DNA of 5,694 nucleotides from Acidaminococcaceae bacterium (GTDB taxonomy: Bacteria > Bacillota > Negativicutes > Acidaminococcales > Acidaminococcaceae): contig JAFSOW010000022.1 in the NCBI GenBank assembly GCA_017443165.1, positions 1 to 5,694 on the forward strand, read 5' to 3'. Positions 1 to 5,137 of the stretch are shown here, one piece after another. The notes beneath the pieces were generated by a model, which searched no databases, had not been told where the DNA came from, and saw only the letters and a program-made list of their open reading frames with translations. Within the stretch, counting starts at the first letter, position 1. Each line of letters opens with the position of its first letter. Position numbers and translations under genes: made by a program.

Positions 1-375
1 GCTCTGGTTCATCAGCACAAACCACAATCCAACAATTAGTACCATGGGGAGCAGCGTGCTCAGCAGTGTCGCCCACCAGGGGGTCTGGGGCGGCAGTTCC
101 GCCTTGATTTCCACGTCCCGGGAGCGCAACGTTGAAATGAGGGTGGAATCATTAGGCGCAACCGTCGTAAAGGTCTTGCCGTCTTTTAACAACCCCGTAA
201 TCGAATTCTCACTGATTGTGACGGAGCGGACCTCATCCTGCTGTACATGTTTCATAAAGGCTGTGTAAGAAATGTCTGTTTTCGCCGTATTGCCAGCCGA
301 ATAATGATCCATTGCCCAGATTGCCGCAATCACTATCAGTAAATAAAAGGCAACGTTTTTAAAGAACTTAAACAA
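1..375 (-). CDS. ftsH: ATP-dependent zinc metalloprotease FtsH, N-terminal part (runs off the window)
   Basis: Only the first 125 codons are present; the AAA+ ATPase and zinc-protease domains lie beyond base 1. FtsH is a membrane-anchored hexameric protease that degrades misassembled membrane proteins and some regulators. The visible part has the family's N-terminal layout: a short basic start (FKFFKN), a first membrane helix at about residues 8-22, an extracytoplasmic domain at about 30-98 (starting near TDISYTAFMKHV), then PPQTPWW and a second helix at about 103-122. The start is a TTG at 375-373, 8 nt after a complete AGGAGG. No ATG or GTG lies in frame between that SD and the first helix, and the next in-frame ATG (residue 22) would delete the helix. 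It follows hpt by 59 nt, as in B. subtilis tilS-hprT-ftsH. The assignment is firm because fold layout and context agree, although the catalytic motifs cannot be seen. Confidence 0.92.
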   Translation of the reverse strand, partial: MFKFFKNVAFYLLIVIAAIWAMDHYSAGNTAKTDISYTAFMKHVQQDEVRSVTISENSITGLLKDGKTFTTVAPNDSTLISTLRSRDVEIKAELPPQTPWWATLLSTLLPMVLIVGLWFVLMNQS

Positions 376-383
376 AAACGTTT

Positions 384-389
384 CCTCCT
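384..389 (-). promoter_or_regulatory. Ribosome binding site of ftsH (decides the TTG start)
   Basis: The minus strand reads AAGGAGGAAACG just upstream of the TTG at 375. The six-base AGGAGG (389-384) is a full match to the SD consensus and lies 8 nt from the start codon. No other start codon is in frame at a suitable distance, so this site fixes the ftsH start. Confidence 0.88.
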
Positions 390-434
390 TTCCAAATTAA
401 TCGAATCACACGAACAGGTAAAACGGAAAGCCGG

Positions 435-977
435 TTAAGCCCGGGCATAAACCGCAGGCTTCAGTACACCGATAAAAGGAAGATTGCGGTAGTCGCCCGC
501 ATAGTCAAGGCCATAACCCACCACAAACTCGTCCGGAATGGTAAATCCCACATAATCCGCCTCCAGACCATTCTGCCGTCTGTCTTCCTTATCGCACATG
601 GCAACGGTTTTAATGGACGCCGGCTTTTTGGTCTCCAACAACGTCTTGACCCGGGCAAACGTCAGCCCTGTATCGATGATATCGTCAACCAGCAGGACAT
701 GCATGCCCGCAATATCGTCCTTTACGTCCAGACGCACAGCCACGCTGCCGGAAGTTGTAGTGCCGTCTCCATAGGAAGACGCCACCATGAATTCCATCCG
801 TACCGGTATGGACATAGCCCGGCTCAGGTCACAGGCAAAGAACGCCGCGCCTTTCAGCAGGCAGATCAGGATCACCCGTTTTCCGGCATACTCTTTGGAA
901 AGCTGTTCACCCATCTCCTGTACTCTTTTTTTAATCTGCTCTTCCGTAATCAGAACCGATTTTATATCTTCATGCAT
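435..977 (-). CDS. hpt: Hypoxanthine phosphoribosyltransferase
   Basis: Cytosolic purine salvage enzyme that joins hypoxanthine (often also guanine) to PRPP, giving IMP/GMP and pyrophosphate. At 180 aa it has the usual length. Visible motifs: LLKGA at 40-44, the flexible-loop SSYG at 67-70, the PRPP-binding loop VLLVDDIIDTGLT at 94-106 with the expected catalytic Asp at 102, the purine-contacting Lys at 130 (DK), and the C-terminal block ADYVGFTIPDEFVVGYGLDY (140-159) with YRNLPFIGVLKP after it. This closely matches B. subtilis HprT. I chose ATG 977 because an SD-like AAGGGTGG (993-986) lies 8 nt upstream. Two in-frame GTG codons at 989 and 986 would add four residues but fall inside that SD. 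The gene begins 14 nt after tilS and precedes ftsH, the conserved tilS-hpt-ftsH trio. Some family members also bind FtsH or act in regulation, but nothing in the sequence tests that here. Confidence 0.97.
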   Translation of the reverse strand: MHEDIKSVLITEEQIKKRVQEMGEQLSKEYAGKRVILICLLKGAAFFACDLSRAMSIPVRMEFMVASSYGDGTTTSGSVAVRLDVKDDIAGMHVLLVDDIIDTGLTFARVKTLLETKKPASIKTVAMCDKEDRRQNGLEADYVGFTIPDEFVVGYGLDYAGDYRNLPFIGVLKPAVYARA

Positions 978-983
978 AACAAA

Positions 984-994
984 CACCACCCTTA
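984..994 (-). promoter_or_regulatory. hpt ribosome binding site overlapping the tilS stop codon
   Basis: On the minus strand the tilS stop TAA (994-992) runs straight into GGGTGGTG, giving an AAGGGTGG SD-like stretch 8 nt before the hpt ATG. Ribosomes finishing tilS cover the hpt initiation region, so coupled translation of the two genes is likely. The overlap is visible; the coupling is inferred. Confidence 0.65.
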
Positions 995-2437
995 TTTAAT
1001 ATTTATAAACAGCCAGCCCTGCTCCCGGGCCGGATTTTCTGAGCTGGTCAAGCCTGTTTCCCACCGGGCATTGGCAACGCCCGGAATCCACACGACCTCG
1101 TTTCCCACTGCCGCAACTACCAGTCTGTCCCTGTCTTCCACAGGTACCCTGCAATCTATCAGATACTTTTTCAGCGTTTTATGCCCTGTTCCTTTTAGCG
1201 GAAATATCCTGTCCCCTGACTGCCTGTACCGGAATTCCAATATGTTACCCATACTTTTTAACTGACTAAGGGGATAAACCATCTGTTCCCGGTACCGGTA
1301 GGCCGGCAGGTCTTTTGCAATAGACAACTGCGCAATCCGATGATCCGGAAAATGAACCTCTGACAACCCCGTTCCGTCAGCGGACAGTGCTCCGGGAAGC
1401 CGTTCCAGATAAATAGCATATTTCCAATTGTTGTTATTCCGCAAGCCCTTTAAATTCTCTTCAGAGAATAATAATAGTTTATCATAAGAATACAATGCTT
1501 GCCAACTGCCCGGCAGCAAAATTTTTTTGCCACTGCTATGATTACTTATCAATTTTCCCAAATCATCCAGATTGATTCCCGACAATTCTTCACGGGCGCC
1601 CGAATGATGCCAGAACAACCGCAGTACCCTGAACCGCAATGCCGCAGGAACTTCCTCCCACTTCCTTGTCTGCAGAACACCGTTTTGGTTTTCGCCAGGA
1701 GTTCTCCATCGTTTCCAGAACTCCGTCAAAGCCAGTTCTTCCAGAAACGTTTCGTCAGTCTGAAGATGTTCTGCCGTCCTGCATAAAATGTCCGTAACCG
1801 AGGGAGAAAAACCCTCTTCCAAAAGGGGAATCAAAACTTTGCGGATCCGGTTGCGGGCATAATACAGATCTTCGTTTGACGCATCTTCCCGCCAGGAAAT
1901 CCCCCTGAGTGTACAATATTGCCGTAATTCCACCGCCGAAAGAGGAAGTAACGGGCGCAGAACAATGTCCTGCCGGAACCGTATGGCTCCCAGCCCCCGG
2001 GTCCCTGAACCACGCAACAGCCGCAACAGAAAAGTTTCTGCCTGATCGTCCTTCTGATGCGCTGTAAGAATGAAATCAGCTCCTGTTTCCTCCACACACT
2101 GAAACAGCGCCCGGTAACGAAGCCGGCGGGCGGCGTCTTCCAGCGACAACTTCTCTCTTTTCTGTAATTCCTGCGCGTCAACATGTTTACAGCAAAAAAC
2201 AATACCTCTCTGCCTGCAAAACTCTTCTACATAAGCAGCGTCTTCCAGGCTTTCCTCTGCCCGGATGCCATGCTCTACATGACACACGGTAAAACGAAAC
2301 CCGCAATGCTGCAACGCATCTGCCAGCGCAAGGGAATCAGCACCGCCGCTGACTGCGGCTACATATTGCTTTGTAATATCCAGCTTTTCCCGTAAAATGC
2401 GGGGCACTTTCTCCAGCACCGTTTCCTTCATGACCAT
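992..2437 (-). CDS. tilS: tRNA(Ile)-lysidine synthase
   Basis: TilS attaches lysine to C34 of the CAU-anticodon tRNA-Ile, using ATP, so that it reads AUA and is charged with isoleucine. It is essential in most bacteria. The 481-aa product has the whole architecture. The N-terminal PP-loop ATPase carries SGGADS at 30-35, the HVEHGIRAEES block at 53-63, ARRLRYRAL at 103-111, the TAHQKDDQAET block at 125-135 followed by RLLRGSGTRGL, and DASNEDLYYARNRIR at 185-199. A middle substrate-binding region follows, then a C-terminal TilS_C domain at about 407-459 (SGDRIFPLKGTGHKTLKKYL, then IDCRVP and RDR). The length suits the long form with the C-terminal domain, as in B. subtilis. The start is uncertain between ATG 2437 and ATG 2431; both have weak SD sequences, with GGGA 5 nt before 2431. 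The two products differ by two residues. It heads the tilS-hpt-ftsH group after the terminator behind yabR. Confidence 0.97.
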   Translation of the reverse strand: MVMKETVLEKVPRILREKLDITKQYVAAVSGGADSLALADALQHCGFRFTVCHVEHGIRAEESLEDAAYVEEFCRQRGIVFCCKHVDAQELQKREKLSLEDAARRLRYRALFQCVEETGADFILTAHQKDDQAETFLLRLLRGSGTRGLGAIRFRQDIVLRPLLPLSAVELRQYCTLRGISWREDASNEDLYYARNRIRKVLIPLLEEGFSPSVTDILCRTAEHLQTDETFLEELALTEFWKRWRTPGENQNGVLQTRKWEEVPAALRFRVLRLFWHHSGAREELSGINLDDLGKLISNHSSGKKILLPGSWQALYSYDKLLLFSEENLKGLRNNNNWKYAIYLERLPGALSADGTGLSEVHFPDHRIAQLSIAKDLPAYRYREQMVYPLSQLKSMGNILEFRYRQSGDRIFPLKGTGHKTLKKYLIDCRVPVEDRDRLVVAAVGNEVVWIPGVANARWETGLTSSENPAREQGWLFINIK

Positions 2438-2494
2438 CCCGTACCCGTCTTCTGTCAGTTTGTGTCACAAAACATCCTTAAACAACTATATTCG
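2438..2494 (-). promoter_or_regulatory. Region ahead of tilS: possible weak promoter and a short palindrome
   Basis: After the yabR terminator, tilS-hpt-ftsH needs its own promoter or read-through. The best -10 candidate is TATAGT at 2490-2485 (5 of 6 bases), but 17 nt upstream is GGGTGC inside the terminator stem, a poor -35, and there is no TGn extension. A perfect 13-base palindrome, TTTGTGACACAAA, lies at 2459-2471 between this -10 and the start codon. It could be a repressor operator, but its half-sites touch, unlike the spaced CRP, FNR or Rex sites. Low confidence in both elements. Confidence 0.3.
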
Positions 2495-2527
2495 TAAAAT
2501 AAAACAGGCACCCTTACTGAGTGCCTG
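2495..2527 (-). terminator. Intrinsic terminator after yabR
   Basis: On the minus strand, 4 nt after the yabR stop, CAGGCACTC pairs with GGGTGCCTG across the 5-nt loop AGTAA (2527-2505). This is a 9-bp stem with one T-G wobble, followed directly by the T-rich tail TTTTATTTTA. It should end the divIC-yabR transcript and separate it from tilS. The tail is interrupted by one A, so some read-through is possible. On the plus strand the stem is followed by only a weak T run, so I call it for the minus strand only. Confidence 0.88.
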
Positions 2528-2531
2528 GATT

Positions 2532-2963
2532 TTATCGATCACGACTCGCGCCGCGGCCTCCGCGCTTGGATTCCGTATTTCTGCGCAGATCCAGCAGACG
2601 GTCGTCGCTGTCTTTCATAAACTTGGATAATTTATCTTCAAAAGACAAGGGGCCCGTCTGGCGGGGAGCCCGCTTTTCCACAACAGGCGCCTCTTTAGGT
2701 CTGACAGGTTTTGCAGGAGTTTCCGGTTTTTCTTCAAGCTGTTTCAAAGAAAGTGCAATCTTACCCCGGGCATCAATCGACAACACCTTCGCTTTCACCT
2801 TTTGATGCTCTTTTAAAAAGTCATGAATATCCTTTACATAAACATTGGATACCTCGGAAATATGAATCAGTCCGACTTTTCCCTCGGGAAGCTGAAGAAA
2901 CGCGCCAAAATTCGTAATGCCGGTAACTTCGCCTTCTACGACAGCTCCAATTTCAATCGCCAT
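2532..2963 (-). CDS. yabR: S1-domain RNA-binding protein, YabR family
   Basis: A 143-aa protein with an N-terminal S1 (OB-fold) RNA-binding domain at about residues 4-75: GAVVEGEVTGITNFGAFLQL, then GLIHISEVS, and a closing GKIALSLK at 67-74. A Pro/Lys/Glu-rich linker (about 77-104) follows. The conserved C-terminal tail of this family is at 106-143: LSFEDKLSKFMKDSDDRL, RNTESKRGGRG. B. subtilis YabR has the same layout and a near-identical tail but a shorter linker. S1 proteins of this group bind RNA or ribosomes and some act in post-transcriptional control; the exact role of YabR is not settled. I chose ATG 2963, 12 nt after AGGAGG (2981-2976), because the upstream TTG at 2987 would put that SD inside the gene. 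It lies between divIC and tilS as in B. subtilis, with its own promoter upstream and a terminator downstream. Confidence 0.93.
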   Translation of the reverse strand: MAIEIGAVVEGEVTGITNFGAFLQLPEGKVGLIHISEVSNVYVKDIHDFLKEHQKVKAKVLSIDARGKIALSLKQLEEKPETPAKPVRPKEAPVVEKRAPRQTGPLSFEDKLSKFMKDSDDRLLDLRRNTESKRGGRGASRDR

Positions 2964-3003
2964 AAAACAAAAATTCCTCCTGCTCAAAAAATAAGGCAGT
3001 ATA

Positions 3004-3033
3004 ATTTTACCACCATAAAAGAAACAGTGTCAA
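3004..3033 (-). promoter_or_regulatory. Sigma-A-type promoter for yabR
   Basis: The minus strand has a consensus TTGACA -35 box at 3033-3028, an 18-nt spacer, and TAAAAT (5 of 6 bases) at 3009-3004. Transcription would start near 2997, leaving a leader of about 34 nt before ATG 2963 that contains the AGGAGG SD. It lies wholly in the 78-nt gap after divIC, so yabR can be expressed apart from divIC. Confidence 0.7.
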
Positions 3034-3041
3034 TAAAAATG

Positions 3042-3428
3042 CTAATTAACAGTCTTTTTTTCAGCACTTTCTTTTTTCCCAGGCTGTTCATTATTGCCTT
3101 TGCCGTCACCCGTGTCCTTTTTATCTTCCTGCTTATCTTTAACTATAAAAATCGGAACTTCATCTTTTTTTACATAGTTATGATCTTCGCGCGCCAGCTT
3201 TTCAATATATTTGGGATCATATAAACGCTTCCGCTCCGCTTCCAGATCCGCCTGCAGCTTCTGCAGTTCTTCCACCCGTTTCTGGGTAGCTTCCGTTTCT
3301 TTCTGTATCTGATAAATCTTATACTCCTGTCGGCCTAAGATTGCCACAAATATGATGACGAGAACAATCAGGACCCGGCGGAAATCCCTGGCTATGCGGC
3401 TTTTCTTTTCATTGTCGCGAGTTGCCAT
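3042..3428 (-). CDS. divIC: Septum formation initiator, DivIC/FtsB family
   Basis: A 128-aa bitopic membrane protein with the FtsB/DivIC layout: a short basic cytoplasmic N-terminus (1-18), one membrane helix at about 19-31 (VLIVLVIIFVAIL), an extracytoplasmic coiled coil at about 35-69 rich in Q, E, K and L, and the family signature DPKYIEKLARE at 71-81 followed by YVKKDEVPIFIV. DivIC works with FtsL and DivIB/FtsQ in the divisome complex that activates septal wall synthesis. After residue 97 a hydrophilic tail of about 30 residues (K, E, D, G, N, Q) shows no recognisable domain. I chose ATG 3428 because AGGGAG lies 8 nt upstream (3442-3437); the longer frame from 3461 would run through the SD and start near the promoter's transcription start. 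Position before yabR matches B. subtilis divIC, which favours DivIC over another FtsB-like protein. Confidence 0.9.
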   Translation of the reverse strand: MATRDNEKKSRIARDFRRVLIVLVIIFVAILGRQEYKIYQIQKETEATQKRVEELQKLQADLEAERKRLYDPKYIEKLAREDHNYVKKDEVPIFIVKDKQEDKKDTGDGKGNNEQPGKKESAEKKTVN

Positions 3429-3466
3429 GACGTTCACTCCCTTCATAGAAAAACCCGTCATAGTTT

Positions 3467-3495
3467 AGTATAACAAAAAACCGGAATACAGGCAA
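3467..3495 (-). promoter_or_regulatory. Sigma-A-type promoter for divIC
   Basis: In the gap after mazG the minus strand carries TTGCCT (3495-3490, 4 of 6 bases of a -35), a spacer of exactly 17 nt, and TATACT (3472-3467, 5 of 6 bases of a -10). The predicted start near 3460 gives a leader of about 32 nt with the divIC SD in it. I see no hairpin terminator for mazG in the same gap, so read-through from mazG may add to divIC expression. Confidence 0.68.
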
Positions 3496-3522
3496 TGTCT
3501 CCCTTCTATATGTATTGTAAAC

Positions 3523-5103
3523 TTAATCAGCCGGTACCTCGTTTTCTTTTGCTTCATCCCAGAATCTATCCAGTTCCTCCAGGGAATACCCGCTCCATGC
3601 CTTTCCCGATTCCGTCACGCGGTCCTCCACATGCTCAAAGCGCACGACGAACCGGTTGTTGCAACGGTTCAATGCTGTTTCGCTTTCAAGTCCCAGGTGG
3701 CGGGCAAAATTTACCAGGGAAAAGTACAGGTCCCCCAGTTCCCACTCCATCGCTTTCTGATCCTGCAAGGCCGCCGCGTCGTTAAACTCTTTCCATTCTT
3801 CCAGTACTTTTTGCTTTACATCTTCGATTTCCGTCCAGTCAAATCCTACCTTGGCAACCCGTTTCTGTATCTTATGGGCGCGCAGCAAAGAAGGCAACCC
3901 TTTATAAATACCGTCCAGCACTCTCTCCCGTTCCGGTTTTTCCTGCAGCTTGATGGCCTCCCAGTTGGTAAGCACTTCGTCGCTGTTGGCTACCTTAACC
4001 GTCCCGAATACATGGGGATGCCGTTCAATCAGTTTATCCGTCACGCCGTCAATGACATCCTGCAGGGTAAACATTCCTTTTTCCTCTGCCATACGGGCAT
4101 GGAATACCACCTGCATCAGGATATCGCCCAGTTCTTCCACCATGCCGTAGGTATCTTTATCATCCACCGCTTCCAGGAATTCATAACACTCTTCTATCAG
4201 GTTGGCACGAATCGTATCAAAGTCCTGCTCCCTGTCCCAGGGACATCCACCAGGTTCACGCAGCACCTGCATCACATCCGCCAGAGGGCGCACATCAAAC
4301 TGTGTTTTATGTTGCAGCAACGGGAAACGTTCCCAATACCCGTCTGTGTCACTGTCATCTTTCACGCTTTGCAGCATCGACCGCAGCGCCTCCTCAGGCT
4401 GGCGGGGAATAAACACGCTGGTCAGATGGTCGATGACAGGCTGCCTGTCCATTTCAAGGAGCGGTATCTTACGGCACTCTTCATCTTCCAGCCCCAGATT
4501 GCGGAGGAAGTACACTTCAGTCTCATCCGGCAGGATATCCATCAGGGTCAGCTTCATATCCGAAGCTACTATCTGATTATAAACCTGGGTTACCATCAAA
4601 GGGTACTGTCCCGCATCCGCCAGAGCAGAAAAATCCTGTGCGTCAATGATCCGCAACCCGTCAATAGGGTCGATTTCCAAATCAACATAAGCCAGATCCA
4701 GAAAACTCATAGCCGGTTTAATGGTAAGAGGGATATTGTTCCTTTTTGCCTTTTCCCTCAGCAATGTCACCGTCCGCTCCGCTACCAGCGGGCTGCCGGG
4801 TACCGCGTAGACCACTTCTTTATTCTTGGCCTGTTCTATAACGAAAGAAGAAATTTTATCATACACTTCCTCAAAAGTTGCTTCCTTTTCATACCAGGCA
4901 TCACAGGAAATGAAAGAGATGCCCCTGCGTTTCAGTTCCGCCACAGTAGGGTGAACCTCTGTCCTTAAAATCACAAACCGTTCCTCCAGAAGTTTTAACG
5001 TTTCCAGGGAAAGATGACCTGCTGCTCCCGGTCCCAGACCGACTATGGTCAACGTTCCTTTCATTTTGCAATCCTCAAGACCTGTTTTGTTTTTCGATTC
5101 CAT
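3523..5103 (-). CDS. mazG: Tetrapyrrole methylase-MazG nucleoside triphosphate pyrophosphohydrolase fusion (YabN type)
   Basis: MazG hydrolyses nucleoside triphosphates to monophosphates and pyrophosphate, and is thought to clean the nucleotide pool. This 526-aa form is the YabN-type fusion. A SAM-dependent tetrapyrrole-methylase-like domain covers about 17-235 (IVGLGPG at 20-26, PGSP at 102-105); its substrate is not known in this family. Two MazG domains follow. The first has GGCPWDREQ at 285-293, EECYE at 304-308 and EELGD at 323-327. The second has EEWKE at 435-439 and ELGD at 455-458. Both therefore keep the metal-binding acidic residues. Numbering is from ATG 5103, which has GGAGGG (5116-5111) 7 nt upstream. 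An alternative ATG at 5064 with GAGG 8 nt upstream starts right at the methylase domain (MKGTLTIVGLG) and gives 513 aa. The 34-nt gap to the upstream flippase points to one operon. Confidence 0.96.
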   Translation of the reverse strand: MESKNKTGLEDCKMKGTLTIVGLGPGAAGHLSLETLKLLEERFVILRTEVHPTVAELKRRGISFISCDAWYEKEATFEEVYDKISSFVIEQAKNKEVVYAVPGSPLVAERTVTLLREKAKRNNIPLTIKPAMSFLDLAYVDLEIDPIDGLRIIDAQDFSALADAGQYPLMVTQVYNQIVASDMKLTLMDILPDETEVYFLRNLGLEDEECRKIPLLEMDRQPVIDHLTSVFIPRQPEEALRSMLQSVKDDSDTDGYWERFPLLQHKTQFDVRPLADVMQVLREPGGCPWDREQDFDTIRANLIEECYEFLEAVDDKDTYGMVEELGDILMQVVFHARMAEEKGMFTLQDVIDGVTDKLIERHPHVFGTVKVANSDEVLTNWEAIKLQEKPERERVLDGIYKGLPSLLRAHKIQKRVAKVGFDWTEIEDVKQKVLEEWKEFNDAAALQDQKAMEWELGDLYFSLVNFARHLGLESETALNRCNNRFVVRFEHVEDRVTESGKAWSGYSLEELDRFWDEAKENEVPAD

Positions 5104-5110
5104 ACGTATG

Positions 5111-5116
5111 CCCTCC
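5111..5116 (-). promoter_or_regulatory. Ribosome binding site for the longer mazG start
   Basis: GGAGGG on the minus strand lies 7 nt before ATG 5103, inside the short gap after the flippase stop. It is stronger than the GAGG at 5076-5073 that serves the in-frame ATG at 5064. This is the main reason for preferring the longer product, although domain homology begins only at the second start. Confidence 0.6.
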
Positions 5117-5137
5117 ATTCCGTTGGGGAAACACTGA

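Noticed and set aside
44..268. Plus-strand open frame opposite ftsH
   Set aside because: The minus strand here encodes a recognisable FtsH N-terminus; the plus-strand product has no known features.
376..434. Separate ftsH promoter in the hpt-ftsH gap
   Set aside because: No pair of -35 and -10 boxes with proper spacing; only weak AT-rich matches.
415..445. Possible terminator between hpt and ftsH
   Set aside because: There are GC-rich inverted bits near the hpt stop (GCCCGGGC, CGGCTTTCCG), but no stem of useful length followed by a T run. Continued transcription into ftsH is more likely.
699..1265. Plus-strand open frame across hpt and the end of tilS
   Set aside because: It spans two well-supported minus-strand genes and their junction, and shows no recognisable domain.
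2823..3224. Plus-strand open frame across the yabR-divIC junction with a hydrophobic stretch
   Set aside because: The F/I/L-rich segment is the complement of the lysine- and glutamate-rich DivIC tail, so the apparent membrane protein is an artefact.
3631..4968. Long plus-strand open frame (445 codons) antisense to mazG
   Set aside because: It lies wholly within the minus-strand mazG frame, whose motifs are certain. The translated product is rich in H, F, Q and R with no recognisable domain, as expected of a shadow frame.
5101..5110. Ten-base palindrome CATACGTATG at the mazG start
   Set aside because: Short, and it overlaps a start codon and the SD spacer; such palindromes are expected by chance and no second copy was noticed.
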